64,000 nucleotides of DNA from Myxococcus stipitatus (GCF_021412625.1 NZ_JAKCFI010000006.1:186001-250000), one strand, 5' to 3'. Counted from the first letter of the stretch, positions 43,947-55,889 are shown. Program-made: numbers and translations. The notes: generated by a model from the sequence alone, not told the origin.

Positions 43947-45065
43947 TCACGCCACCTGCTCGCGCGCCGGGTCCGCGGGAGGCCGCCGACCGACGCCGAG
44001 CGCCGCCTCCACGCTCCCCGCCCGGTGCGTGTACGTGTGCTCCGCCAGGACGCGCCGCAGCGCGGCCTGTCCGATGCGCCGGGTGCGCGGCTCCGTCAGC
44101 CGACGCACGTGCTCGGCCACCTCGTCCCCGGAGCGCGCCACCAGGACCTCGCGGTCCGGCTCCAGGAACAACTCCACGCCCTCGAACGCGTCGGTGATGA
44201 GGCATGCCCCCGCGCCGGCGGCCTCGAACACGCGCGTGGCGGGCGAGAAGCCGAAGCGGGCCATGCTGTCGCGGTGGATGTTGAGCACCGCGCGCGCCGA
44301 ACAGTTCAGCGCGTTGTGGTCCCGGGAATAGACATGCCCCAGGTTGCGCACGTTGGCGGGCAGCGCCCTTCCCTCCCAACCGCTGCCTCCGAGCAGGAAG
44401 CGCGCCTCGGGCAACCGCTCGGCCGCCCGGAGGAAGAAGGCCTCCACGCGCGCCTCCCGGTCCGGGAGCCGGTTGCCGAGGAAGGCCAGCGCTCCCTCGA
44501 ACCGCGCGTCGCGTGGCACGGGGTGGTGGGTGTCGGGGTCCAGCGCGTTGTAGATGGGCACGCACTCGCGCGCGCCGAAGGCGCGATACGCGGACACGAC
44601 CGGCGCCCCGCCGCCATAGGTGAGGACGACGTCGTAGCGAGGCACCCGCGCGCGGAACGGGTCGGCCGGGTCCTTCTCCATCCGCTCCAACGTCGCCGGC
44701 GCGTCCACGTCCCAGAAGACCACCTGCATCCCCGGGCGCCGCAATTCGAGCACGCGCTCCTCCAGCAGCGCGTCGAACACGCCCACGCCGCTGGCCTTCA
44801 CCACCACGTCCGCCGAGCGCGCCTCCTCCAGGCACCGCTCCACGCCGTCGGTGCCCTCCCCCGCGTAGACGACCACGCGCGCCCAGTCCGGGTCCGCCAT
44901 GTCGCGGTGCCGCTGCCGCTCGAAGGCGTCCGGCTCGTAGAACGTCACCCGGTGCCCCCGCGCGTGGAGCGCGCGGATGATGCCCCGGTAGTAGGTGGCC
45001 GCTCCGTTCCAGTACGCGGACACGAGGCTCGACCCGAAGAACGCGATGCGAAGTCCCTGGCTCAT
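43947..45065 (-). CDS. CgeB-like glycosyltransferase
   Basis: 372 residues from ATG 45065, overlapping the upstream gene stop (ATGA). N-terminus AFFGSSLVSAYWNGAATYYRG parallels the two neighbours; the C-terminal half has ALAFLGNRLPDREARVE and SPATRVFEAAGAGACLITD (sugar-nucleotide site). DVVFWDVDAPATLERME-like text in the middle (VVFWDVDAP) is typical of this CgeB group. It is followed by the third paralogue at 15 bases. Confidence 0.88.
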   Translation of the reverse strand: MSQGLRIAFFGSSLVSAYWNGAATYYRGIIRALHARGHRVTFYEPDAFERQRHRDMADPDWARVVVYAGEGTDGVERCLEEARSADVVVKASGVGVFDALLEERVLELRRPGMQVVFWDVDAPATLERMEKDPADPFRARVPRYDVVLTYGGGAPVVSAYRAFGARECVPIYNALDPDTHHPVPRDARFEGALAFLGNRLPDREARVEAFFLRAAERLPEARFLLGGSGWEGRALPANVRNLGHVYSRDHNALNCSARAVLNIHRDSMARFGFSPATRVFEAAGAGACLITDAFEGVELFLEPDREVLVARSGDEVAEHVRRLTEPRTRRIGQAALRRVLAEHTYTHRAGSVEAALGVGRRPPADPAREQVA

Positions 45066-46201
45066 GCGGTGACCCTCTCGTGCGACGGGGTCCCCGTCCC
45101 GATGACCCGGGGCCCCAGCGATTGGTGGATGCGCAGCAGCTGGTCCACCCGGTGCGCGCACGTGTGGCGCGCCAGCACGGTGCGCCGCCCGTGCTCCGCC
45201 AGCTCCCGGCGCAGCCCTTCGTCCGCGAGCAGCGCGCGCAGGTGACGGCGCATCGCCGCGCCGGTGTGGGCCACGAGGAAGTCACGCCCGGGCGTGAACA
45301 GCCCCTCCGCGTCCGACCAGGGCGCCGTCACCAGGGGGATGCCGCACGCGAGCGCCTCGAAGGGACGGATGGTGGGGATGCCGGGAAGCGCGGTGGCGTA
45401 GGGACGGCGAGGAACATGGACCGTCACCCGGGCCCGGGCGAAGGCCTCCGGCACGCGGTGGTTGGGCAGCCACCCCGCGTAGGTGATGCCCGCCCGGGCC
45501 AGCGCCTCGCGCGCGCTGTCCGGATAACGCACGCCATGCACCCGCGCCGAGAGGCCGAGCGCCCGCGCCGGGTCCACCAGGAACTCGTGGAGCTCCGCGG
45601 TGCGCTCGCCATCCCCCCAGTTGCCAATCCAGACGAGGTCGCGCTCGGGGGCCAGCCGGGGCAGCGGATGGAACACACGCGCGTCGGCCGCCTCGTGCCA
45701 GGTCCACGCCCGCTGCGCCCAGCCCTGCTCCAGGTAGAGCCTCCGGATGACCTCTCCAAAGGCGAGCACCCCGTCGTAGTGGGAGAGGTCGTAGCGGGCC
45801 ATCTCCTCGCGGGCGCTCACGCTGCGGTGGTGCGTGTCGTGGAACAACAGCCGGAAGGCGCCCCCCGCGCGGCGACGCTCGCCAACGCGGCGCACCAGCT
45901 CCGGTGGATTCCATTCGTGGACGATGACCAGGTGCGTGCCCTCCAGGGCCCGGTCGAGGTCCAGGGTCTCCAGGACGTAGCGCTCCGGCCGCACCCGCGG
46001 GTAGACGGACCGGGCCTCCTCCAGGACGGCCGCGCCCTCAGGCTCGGCCAGGAGGTTGGCCAGGCTCCATGCGTTCTCCGGCTCGAAGACGCGCACGTCA
46101 TGGCCGCGAGAAGCCAGCTCCGTCACCACGCCGCGCAGGAAGTGCGCGTTGCCGTGATTCCAGTCCGACAGGAGCGAATGACAGAAGAGCACGATGCGCA
46201 T
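45062..46201 (-). CDS. CgeB-like glycosyltransferase
   Basis: 379 residues from ATG 46201 (GGAGG upstream). N-terminus LFCHSLLSDWNHGNAHFLRG matches the sister genes; later DLVWIGNWGDGERTAEL and TIRPFEALACGIPLVTAPW mark the GT-B C-terminal domain. It overlaps the next gene by four bases. Part of the six-gene polysaccharide operon. Confidence 0.88.
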   Translation of the reverse strand: MRIVLFCHSLLSDWNHGNAHFLRGVVTELASRGHDVRVFEPENAWSLANLLAEPEGAAVLEEARSVYPRVRPERYVLETLDLDRALEGTHLVIVHEWNPPELVRRVGERRRAGGAFRLLFHDTHHRSVSAREEMARYDLSHYDGVLAFGEVIRRLYLEQGWAQRAWTWHEAADARVFHPLPRLAPERDLVWIGNWGDGERTAELHEFLVDPARALGLSARVHGVRYPDSAREALARAGITYAGWLPNHRVPEAFARARVTVHVPRRPYATALPGIPTIRPFEALACGIPLVTAPWSDAEGLFTPGRDFLVAHTGAAMRRHLRALLADEGLRRELAEHGRRTVLARHTCAHRVDQLLRIHQSLGPRVIGTGTPSHERVTA

Positions 46202-46221
46202 GAGCGGTGGGCCTCCAGCGG

Positions 46222-47379
46222 TCAGGGCGCCCCGAGCGCGAGCCCCATCCCGGGACGCACGGGCCGGGAGCGCGGCAGCGACGCGTACAGCGCCAGGTAG
46301 GCCTCCACCATGCGGCGAGGCGTGTACGTCAGCGCCCGAGCGCGAGCCCGGGCCGCGAACCGCTCCCGCAGGCCCACGTCCTCTCCCAACCGGGTCAGCG
46401 TGGAGACCAGCGCCCGCGGGTCGTCTGGGGGCACGAACAGCGCCGCGTCCCCCCACACCTCGCGCAGGCTGGGGATGTCCCCCAGCACCAGCGAGCACCC
46501 GGCGAGCCCCGCCTCCAGCGCGGAGAGGCCGAAGGGCTCGTAGCGCGCCGGCAACGCGTACACGGCCGCGCGGCCCATCCACGCCGCGACCTCCTCCGGG
46601 GCCAGCCGCCCGAGCGCCACGGTGTGGCGCGCCCGCGCCTCGCTCCCGCCTCCGGGTTGCCGCAGCTCGCCCGCGACGCGCACGGGCCAGGACAGCGAAG
46701 GCGCGGCGGCATCCAGCGCGGCCAGGTTCTTGGCCTCGTCCCACAGCCGCCCCACCGCGAGCACGAAGGGCTCCTTGGTGCCAGGCGCGAAGGACTCCGG
46801 ACGCCGCGCGTTGGGGATGACGGACACGGGCTTGCCAGGTGCGTAGTGCCGTTCGAGGGCGGCGCCCATGGCGGCGCTCGGCGCCACCAGTCGGTTCGCC
46901 GCGCGCAGCCCCCGCCGCACCTCGCGGCGGTAGCGCGCCCACTACTCCGGCAGCGGCCCCGACCGGACGGCCTCCCACCACGACGCGACACACGAGTGCG
47001 CCACCATCACCACCGGCGCGCGCCAGGGCAGCGCCCCGTGACAGTAGCCGTTGAGGTGCACCAGGTCGGGCTCGAGCCGCGCCTCCAGCCCGAGCAGCCA
47101 CGCTCCCGCCGCCTCCACGTCCTCCCACGGCGACTCCATCCACTCCAGCCGCCAGGTGCTCTCGAAGACGCGCAGGCCCGGCACGCCGCGAGCCTCCTCC
47201 GCCTGCGCGGGAGTCAGGGGCGCGCCCATGGTGGCCAGCGCCACCTCCACGCCCACCTCCGCGAGCGCGCGGCACAGCTCGAGCGCGTAGGTCCACACGC
47301 CGCCCACCGTGTCGGTGGTCATCAACACCCGTCGCGGCGGGCGGCGCGGGGTGCTCGCTTCAGCCGGCGAAGACTTCAC
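46222..47379 (-). pseudogene. GT4 family glycosyltransferase interrupted by in-frame TAG
   Basis: A single GT4-type gene read from GTG 47379 (overlapping the methyltransferase end) to TGA 46222, about 385 codons, the normal length. The N-domain (VLMTTDTVGGVWTYALEL, LVHLNGYCHGAL) runs to SGPLPE, then TAG at 46944-46942, then in the same frame WARYRREVRRGL and the complete C-domain (FVLAVGRLWDEAKNL, RYEPFGLSALEAGLAGC). One base change (e.g. from GAG) would restore it. The downstream part may be re-initiated at GTG 46920. Without read-through the Rossmann domains are separated, so activity is doubtful. Confidence 0.82.
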
Positions 47380-47707
47380 GGGCCTCTCCCAGCCGCGACA
47401 CACGCTCGCGCTCCAGGGCCTGGGCGAGGTAGCGCGCGTCGCTGTCGATGCCCACCACGCGCGCGGCGCCCCGGCGCTTCATCTCGATGCTGTAGAAGCC
47501 GCCATTGCAGCCGATGTCGAGCACGGACTTGCCGCGCAGGTCGCTGGGGAAGGCGTGCGAGAAGGTCCGCCAGAAGACCGTGGGGAAGTCGCCCAGCGGG
47601 TGGCGGGGCGCGGTCTTCACACCGTGGAGGTCCAGGTTGTGGAACCATTCGCCCAGCGCGCTCACGTGATGTTGCATCTGCTCGGCCGACAGCCCGCGCG
47701 GTGACAT
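47360..47707 (-). CDS. SAM-dependent methyltransferase, C-terminally truncated
   Basis: 115 residues from ATG 47707. The start EWFHNLDLHGVKTAPRHPLGDF and SAM motif I VLDIGCNGGFYSIEMKRRGA, then VVGIDSDARYLAQA, match the TIGR04290-like methyltransferases found in glycan clusters, which are normally about twice as long. After YLAQA the sequence (LERERVSRLGEAREVFAG) no longer looks like the family and ends. Motifs after the SAM-ribose Asp are missing, so it is probably inactive. It overlaps the GT4 gene by 20 bases, consistent with a deletion that joined two genes. Confidence 0.75.
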   Translation of the reverse strand: MSPRGLSAEQMQHHVSALGEWFHNLDLHGVKTAPRHPLGDFPTVFWRTFSHAFPSDLRGKSVLDIGCNGGFYSIEMKRRGAARVVGIDSDARYLAQALERERVSRLGEAREVFAG

Positions 47708-47847
47708 GGCGCCTCCGTTGGTGCGTTCCTTCCACAGAGTGGACAGTCCGACATGGCTTTCCAAGCGAGACCGGGCGCATGCCGGCACGCCTGTCGTGCC
47801 TGGGCCCCGGCGCGCGGAGGCACACGCGAGGACACACCATTGAGAGC

Positions 47848-49782
47848 ATGTCCCTGACGCGGCTGCTGTTGGGCAGGCCCCTGCGCGATGACGAGGCGGC
47901 GAGGGAGCGGGTCGGTCCCCTGACCGGCATCCCGCTGCTGGGGCTCGACGCGCTGGCCTCCGCGGCCTACGGACCGGAGGCCGCGCTCACCGTCCTCTTC
48001 GTCCTGGGCGCCTCCGGTCCGGACTACATCGGCGTGCTGATGGGGGCCATCGTGGTGTTGCTGCTGGTGGTCCAGTTCTCGTATCGCCAGACGATTGGCG
48101 CCTATCCGGATGGAGGCGGTTCGTACTCCGTGGCGCGAGCGAACCTGGGGCCGCGCCCCGCGATACTCGCCGCCTCCGCGCTGCTGCTGGACTACGTGCT
48201 CAACGTGGCCGTCGCCATCTCCGCGGGCGTGGGGGCCCTCGTCTCCGCCATCCCCGCGCTCTTTCCGTTCACGCTGCCCCTGTGCCTGGTGCTGCTGGGC
48301 TTGTTGATGGTCGTCAACCTCCGTGGCGTGCGAGCCACGGGCCACGCCTTCATGCTGCCGACCTATCTCTTCGTGGGCTGTCTGGGCATCACCCTGGCGG
48401 TGGGCGTCTGGAAGACGGTGGTCGCCGGAGGGAGCCCCTCCCCCATCGTCGCCCCGCCGAGGCTGCCCGAGGGGACCGCGACGGCCAGCCTCTGGCTGTT
48501 GCTGCATGCCTTCGCCAATGGCTGCACGGCGATGACGGGCATCGAGGCGGTCAGCAACGGCGTGCCCGCCTTCCGCGAGCCGCGCGTGCGCAACGCGCGC
48601 AGGACCCTGGCGGGCATCGTCGGCATCCTGGTGCTGCTGCTGTGCGGCGTGGCGTTCGTCTGCAATGCGTATGGCATTGGCGCGACCCCGCCCGGAGTGG
48701 CGGGTTACCAGAGCGTGCTGTCACAGGTGGTCGCGGCCGTCATGGGGCGCGGGCCGTTCTATTCCGTCACCCTGGTGGCCATCATCGGCGTCCTGTGCCT
48801 GTCGGCCAACACGAGCTTCTCGGATTTTCCTCGCGTCTGCAGGGTGATGGCGCTGGATGAAAACCTGCCCGCCGCCTTCGCGCACATGGGGCACCGGCTC
48901 GTCTTCGCCACCGGCATCATCACCCTCACCCTGCTCGCGGGCGTGTTGCTGGTGGCGTTCCGCGGCGTGACGGACCACCTCATCCCCCTGTTCGCGGTGG
49001 GCGCCTTGTCGGCCTTCACGCTGTCCCAGGTGGGGATGGTGGTGCACTGGCGTCGCCTGGGAGGGAGGGGCTCGCGGCGCTTCCAGTGGGTGAACGGCAT
49101 TGGCGCCAGTTGCACCGGGCTGGCGTTGCTGGTGGTCGCCACCGCCAAGTTCACCGAGGGCGCCTGGCTGACGGTCGTCTTCATCCCGCTGACCTACGCG
49201 ATGCTGCGCGCCACGCGGCGACACTACGCGCGAGTCGCCCAGGCCACGGCGAGCCCCCGACCGTTGGAGCTGGGCCGGATGGAGGAGCCCGTGGTGGTGG
49301 TCCCGCTGCGGCGGCTGGACCACGTCACCATGAAGGGGCTGCGCTTCGCGCTGACGATGTCCTCGCGAGTGCACGCGGTCCAGGTGCGCGGACAGCCGGA
49401 CGCGCCGGAGCAGCTCGCGCGGAGATGGGAGACCCAGGTCGCCGCGCCTGTGCGCGCCGCGGGCCTGCCCGTTCCCCAGCTGGTGGTGCTCACGCCCTCC
49501 GTCCATGAGCTCGTGGACCCGCTGCTCGGCTACATCCACCAGCTGGCGGCGGCGAACCCCGACGCCTTCATCGCGGTGCTCGTGCCGGAGCTCATCGAGC
49601 GCCGGTGGCACCATTTCCTCTTCCACAGCCACACGGCCACCGTCCTGAAGATGATGCTCCTGTTCCGGGGAGGTCCCAGGGTCATCGTCATCAATGCGCC
49701 CTGGTACCTGGATGACCGGAAGCGACGTGCCGCCCGGGTCGGGACAGGGCGCCCGCTCCTCTGGAGGTGGGCCCGACGCTAG
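47848..49782 (+). CDS. KimA-like APC superfamily transporter
   Basis: 644 residues from ATG 47848. About twelve hydrophobic segments span residues ~30-460, beginning with PLLGLDALASAAYGPEAALTVL, the helix-1 motif of KimA/KUP-like potassium importers of the APC superfamily. The last ~170 residues are cytosolic (VVVVPLRRLDHVTMKGLRFAL, RWHHFLFHSHTATVLKMML), resembling the regulatory tail of KimA. K+ uptake is the likely role, but amino-acid transport is not excluded. Its TAG stop shares the tetranucleotide CTAG with the convergent map stop. Confidence 0.85.
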   Translation: MSLTRLLLGRPLRDDEAARERVGPLTGIPLLGLDALASAAYGPEAALTVLFVLGASGPDYIGVLMGAIVVLLLVVQFSYRQTIGAYPDGGGSYSVARANLGPRPAILAASALLLDYVLNVAVAISAGVGALVSAIPALFPFTLPLCLVLLGLLMVVNLRGVRATGHAFMLPTYLFVGCLGITLAVGVWKTVVAGGSPSPIVAPPRLPEGTATASLWLLLHAFANGCTAMTGIEAVSNGVPAFREPRVRNARRTLAGIVGILVLLLCGVAFVCNAYGIGATPPGVAGYQSVLSQVVAAVMGRGPFYSVTLVAIIGVLCLSANTSFSDFPRVCRVMALDENLPAAFAHMGHRLVFATGIITLTLLAGVLLVAFRGVTDHLIPLFAVGALSAFTLSQVGMVVHWRRLGGRGSRRFQWVNGIGASCTGLALLVVATAKFTEGAWLTVVFIPLTYAMLRATRRHYARVAQATASPRPLELGRMEEPVVVVPLRRLDHVTMKGLRFALTMSSRVHAVQVRGQPDAPEQLARRWETQVAAPVRAAGLPVPQLVVLTPSVHELVDPLLGYIHQLAAANPDAFIAVLVPELIERRWHHFLFHSHTATVLKMMLLFRGGPRVIVINAPWYLDDRKRRAARVGTGRPLLWRWARR

Positions 49783-50540
49783 AAGGGGCTTGGCGTGAGG
49801 ATTTCACAGCCCTCGCGCGTCACGAGGACGGTGTGCTCGAACTGCGCGGAGAGGCTGCCGTCGGCGGTCACGATGGTCCAGCCGTCCGGCAACGTGCGGA
49901 TGTCCTCCCGTCCCAGGTTGATCATGGGCTCGATGGTGATGACCATGCCCGAGCGCAGGGTGAGGCCGGTGCCGCGCGTGCCGAAGTGGGGGACGTGCGG
50001 GGGCCCGTGCATGGAGCGGCCGATGCCGTGGCCTCCGAACTCGCGAACCACGCTGCACCCTTCCCGCTCCGCCAGCTCCTGGATGGCCGCGCCGATGTCG
50101 CCCATCCGCGCGCCGTGGCGCACGACGGAGATGCCGATATCCCGGCAGCGGCGGGCCACGTCGACCACGTGGCGGGCCTCGTCGGAGACCTCGCCGATGA
50201 GGAAGGTGGCGGAGGTGTCGCCGTGGAAGCCGTCCAGGCAGGTGGTGACGTCCACGTTGATGATGTCGCCGGGCAGCACCTGCTCGTCCGGTCTGGGGAT
50301 GCCGTGACAGACGACGTTGTTGCGGCTGGTGCAGACGGTGGCGGGGAAGCCGTGGTAGCCGAGCTGGCTGGGGCGGCCGCCCCGCCGCTCCGTGTCCTCG
50401 CGCACCCAGCCGTCGATGTCCGCGGTGGTGATGCCCGGCGTCAGCTTCCCCGCCACGTAGGCGAGCGTGCCGGCCGCCGCCTCGCCCGCGCGGCGAAGGC
50501 GCTCCACGTCCGAACCCTTGAAGAGAGGTGTTGTCGACAT
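49779..50540 (-). CDS. map: Type I methionine aminopeptidase
   Basis: 253 residues from ATG 50540 (an ATG three codons upstream is also possible). Metal ligands in order: Asp in NVDVT, Asp in FHGDTS, His in GGHGIG, Glu in TIEPM, Glu in QFEHTV; His in YHGFPATVC contacts substrate. It removes initiator Met. No N-terminal zinc-finger extension is present. It is divergent from the LysR fragment. Confidence 0.95.
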   Translation of the reverse strand: MSTTPLFKGSDVERLRRAGEAAAGTLAYVAGKLTPGITTADIDGWVREDTERRGGRPSQLGYHGFPATVCTSRNNVVCHGIPRPDEQVLPGDIINVDVTTCLDGFHGDTSATFLIGEVSDEARHVVDVARRCRDIGISVVRHGARMGDIGAAIQELAEREGCSVVREFGGHGIGRSMHGPPHVPHFGTRGTGLTLRSGMVITIEPMINLGREDIRTLPDGWTIVTADGSLSAQFEHTVLVTREGCEILTPSPF

Positions 50541-50646
50541 GGGGGCCAAGGTGGCCCTCGTGGCCGGGGAGCGTCCAATGCTGTTTGGGTATCACTCCGT
50601 GGAGGACAGGCTGCGCGAGGGGCGCGGGGCGCGGTAGAGTGGGTCC

Positions 50647-50925
50647 GTGAGCATCACGCACCTCCAGTCCTTCGTCGCCGTGGCCGAGGAGCGCCATGTG
50701 GGCCGCGCCGCGCGCCGGCTCCACCTCACCCAGCCGCCGCTGAGCCGACACATCCTCGCGCTGGAGGAGGAGCTCGGCACGCGACTGTTCGAGCGCACCC
50801 GCCAGGGCATGCGCCTGCTGCCCGCCGGAGAGGTGTTCCTCCTCCACGCCCGCCGCATCCTCGAGGAGGTGGACACGGCCGTCGTCACCGTGCGCGGACT
50901 GGCGACGCGCGACTCCAGCGGGTGA
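50647..50925 (+). pseudogene. LysR-type regulator reduced to its DNA-binding domain
   Basis: 92 residues. A textbook LysR helix-turn-helix (LQSFVAVAEERHVGRAARRLHLTQPPLSRHI, positions ~6-36) and linker helix are present, but the frame ends (TGA 50923-50925) at the point where the ~200-residue effector-binding domain should begin, and no continuation is visible in other frames. The following 78-bp repeats start 25 bases later. A stand-alone HTH could still bind DNA, but loss of the sensor suggests a remnant. Confidence 0.8.
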
Positions 50926-50949
50926 GCGGCTCCCACGTCCGCCGGGGCC

Positions 50950-51180
50950 ATGAGCCCGCAACGTCGTGACTCGGACTCGGGTCCCCCGTCATCTCCCGCT
51001 CCGCCCATGCACGGAGAGAAGGCCATGATGAGCGCGCCACGTCGTGACTCGGACTCGGGGCACTCCTCCTCTCCCGCTCCGTCCATGCGCGAAGCGAAGG
51101 ACATGACGGGCCCGCCACTTCGTGGCTCGGACTCGGGCCCCTCATCGTCTCCCGCTCCGCCAAGGCGAGCATGGACGACG
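50950..51180 (+). repeat. Three tandem 78-bp repeats at the 5' end of the TonB receptor gene
   Basis: Cores ACGTCGTGACTCGGACTCGG recur at 50961, 51039 and, diverged, 51117, exactly 78 bases apart. Each unit encodes about 26 residues of the form M-x-P-x-R-(D/G)SDSG-x2-SSPAP. Copies 1 and 2 are closer to each other than to copy 3. The first unit is 3 bases short. Confidence 0.88.
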
Positions 51181-53361
51181 GCGGGAACGCGCGCGTTCAT
51201 GGTCCTCGCGCTGATGCGCGCGACGGGCGCGCTGGCGAGTCCGGAGGACGCCGTCCAGACGGGTCTCCAGGTCCCTGGCGAGGCGGACGACTCCGTCACG
51301 GAGCCCCCGAAGGCGGGCCCACCCACCTCCTCCGAGACGCCCCTCGACGCCGCGAGCCTCGAAGTGCCTCCTGTCGACGTGGAAGGACCCGCGACCTCGT
51401 CTCGCACCGTCGTCACCGGCACGCGTCTGCCCCGCCCCGTGCGCGACGTGCCCACCACCACCGTGGTGATTCCCCGGGAGGAGATCGACCGCAGCCCCAC
51501 GCTGACGCAGGACACGTTGGTGCGCACCCTGCCCTCCGCGGCCACCTTCCGGCGCACGCCGAGCCTCGTCTCCGACCCCACCGCCCAGGGCCTCAACCTG
51601 CGCGGTCTCGCGCCCTCCGGCGTCGCGCGAACCCTCGTCCTCGTCGACGGCGTCCCCGCCAACGACCCGTTCGGCGGCTGGGTCTTCTGGCGCTCGCTGC
51701 CCCGGCTCGGCCTGGACCGCATCGAGGTCGTCCCCGGTGGAGGCTCGGCGCTCTACGGCAGCGCGGCGCTCGGCGGCGTGGTGCAGCTCTTCTCCCGGCC
51801 CATCACCGCCACCGCGCTCGACGCCGACCTGACACTCGGCAACCTCGACACCGGCCGCTTCGCCGCGCGCGCCGCCCACCGCTGGGAGCGCGTCGCCGCC
51901 TCCGTCGAGACGGAGCTGCTGCGCAGCGACGGCTATCCCCTCATCCCCTCCACACAACGGGGCGCCATCGACGCAGACACGCCCAGCAACCACGTCGTGC
52001 TCAACGGCCGCGTGGAGGCGGACGTCACCGACACCCTCACCCTCTCCGCCCGCGCCAACCTCTTCCGCGAGAACCAGAACGGCGGCACCCGCTACACCAC
52101 CGCGCGCGCGGAGCTGGCCCACTTCGGCGCGGGCGCGCGGCTGCGCACCGAATCCCTCGGGACCCTCCACCTCGACCTCTACGGCCGCCTCCAGCGCTTC
52201 GCCCAGGACCGCGCCCGCGTGGCCACCGACCGGGACACCGAGGCACGCGCCGCCACGCAGGACGTCCCCGCCGACGACCAGGGCGCCTCCCTCGTCTGGA
52301 CCAGCCCCGCCTGGACCGCCGCCGGCACGCACCAGCTCACCGCCGGCCTCGACGCGCGGCGCATGGCCGGCACCTCCGAGGAGCACCTCTTCCCGCCCAA
52401 CCCGACGCCCGAGTCCACCGTCGCCCGCCTCACGGGCGGTACCCAGTGGGCCGGCGGCGTCTTCCTCCAGGACCTCTACACCCTCACGCCCGCCCTGGAG
52501 CTGTCCGGTGCCCTGCGCCTGGACGTCTGGCGCAACACCCGGGGCCACCAGGACGTCACGCGCGCCAACGGCGCCACGCAGACCACGGCCTTCGATGACC
52601 GCACCGCGTCGCAGCTCAGCCCTCGGCTCGGCCTTCGCGTGCGCCCACACGAGCGGCTCACCCTCCGCGCGTCCGCCTACCGCGCCTTCCGAGCCCCCAC
52701 CCTCAACGAGCTGTATCGTCCCTTCCAGGTGGGCACCGTCCTCACCGCCGCCAACGCGGAGCTCGGCGCGGAGCGCCTGTGGGGCGCGGAGGCCGGAGTC
52801 GAGGTCGAACCCACGCGCGCCCTCACCGCGCGCGTGACGGGGTTCTGGAACCTCCTCGAGGACCCCATCACCAATGTCACCCTCGCGGATGGGGTGAGCC
52901 GCCAGCGGCAGAACCTGGGGCGCGCGCGCGTGTACGGCGTGGAGACCAGCCTGGACTGGCGCCTGTCCCGTCAGTGGACCGCGCTGCTCGCGTACACCTT
53001 CGTCGACCCCACCGTCACCGACGCGCCCGGGCAGCCGGCGCTGGTGGGCAAGCAGCTCGCGCAGGACCCTCGGCACCGGGGCACCGCCCTCGTCACCTTC
53101 GACGACCCGCGCCTGGTCACCGCCACCGTCCAGCTCCGCGTCACCGGCCCCCAGTTCGAGGACGACCTCAACGAGCGAGGCATGGGCGGGGTGCTCGTCG
53201 TGGACGTCGCCGTCAGCCGGCACCTGTTCTGGAAGGTGGACGCCTTCGGCGCGGTGGAGAACCTCTTCGACCGCGCATATCTCGCGGGTCGCGCCGGGGT
53301 GGACACGCTGGGGCCGCCGCTGCTCGCGCGCGTGGGGCTGAAGTTGCGCGGCGCGCCGTGA
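50950..53361 (+). CDS. TonB-dependent outer-membrane receptor with repetitive N-terminal extension
   Basis: 803 residues if ATG 50950 is used; ATG 51025 (GGAG at eight bases) or 51103 are alternatives. The signal peptide lies at residues ~70-97 (RRAWTTAGTRAFMVLALM...ALA), far from the first start, so a later start is likely in vivo. Plug domain ~145-260 (VVTGTRLPRPVRDVP, LNLRGLAPSGVARTLVLVDG, IEVVPGGGSALYGSAALGG), then a 22-strand-type barrel with Arg/Tyr-rich strands ending ARVGLKLRG. A TonB box near TVVTGTR is plausible. It would import siderophores, vitamin B12 or similar; substrate unknown. No transporter genes are adjacent. Confidence 0.9.
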   Translation: MSPQRRDSDSGPPSSPAPPMHGEKAMMSAPRRDSDSGHSSSPAPSMREAKDMTGPPLRGSDSGPSSSPAPPRRAWTTAGTRAFMVLALMRATGALASPEDAVQTGLQVPGEADDSVTEPPKAGPPTSSETPLDAASLEVPPVDVEGPATSSRTVVTGTRLPRPVRDVPTTTVVIPREEIDRSPTLTQDTLVRTLPSAATFRRTPSLVSDPTAQGLNLRGLAPSGVARTLVLVDGVPANDPFGGWVFWRSLPRLGLDRIEVVPGGGSALYGSAALGGVVQLFSRPITATALDADLTLGNLDTGRFAARAAHRWERVAASVETELLRSDGYPLIPSTQRGAIDADTPSNHVVLNGRVEADVTDTLTLSARANLFRENQNGGTRYTTARAELAHFGAGARLRTESLGTLHLDLYGRLQRFAQDRARVATDRDTEARAATQDVPADDQGASLVWTSPAWTAAGTHQLTAGLDARRMAGTSEEHLFPPNPTPESTVARLTGGTQWAGGVFLQDLYTLTPALELSGALRLDVWRNTRGHQDVTRANGATQTTAFDDRTASQLSPRLGLRVRPHERLTLRASAYRAFRAPTLNELYRPFQVGTVLTAANAELGAERLWGAEAGVEVEPTRALTARVTGFWNLLEDPITNVTLADGVSRQRQNLGRARVYGVETSLDWRLSRQWTALLAYTFVDPTVTDAPGQPALVGKQLAQDPRHRGTALVTFDDPRLVTATVQLRVTGPQFEDDLNERGMGGVLVVDVAVSRHLFWKVDAFGAVENLFDRAYLAGRAGVDTLGPPLLARVGLKLRGAP

Positions 53362-53426
53362 TACCCGCCAAATCGACGTGCCCCCTGGCCCTCATACCGG
53401 GCCCGGACCCATAGTACGGGTCTGAT

Positions 53427-55880
<2,454 letters not shown>

Positions 55881-55889
55881 CGGGCGCCG

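Noticed and set aside
38863..46944. Genome-wide recoding of TAG as a sense codon, suggested by two in-frame ambers
   Set aside because: TAG ends many normal genes here (paralogue 3, the DUF6311-like gene, GNAT, PilT, thiL, map, the KimA-like transporter, the small lipoprotein), with no conserved sequence after it, so it is used as a stop.
46207..47847. Extension of the KimA-like transporter to 1191 residues
   Set aside because: The upstream 547 codons are antisense to the glycosyltransferase genes and lack protein character; ATG 47848 begins the transporter N-terminus.
50950..51180. CRISPR-like or transposon-end repeats
   Set aside because: The 78-bp units are contiguous, in frame and without spacers or inverted ends; they are a coding tandem repeat.
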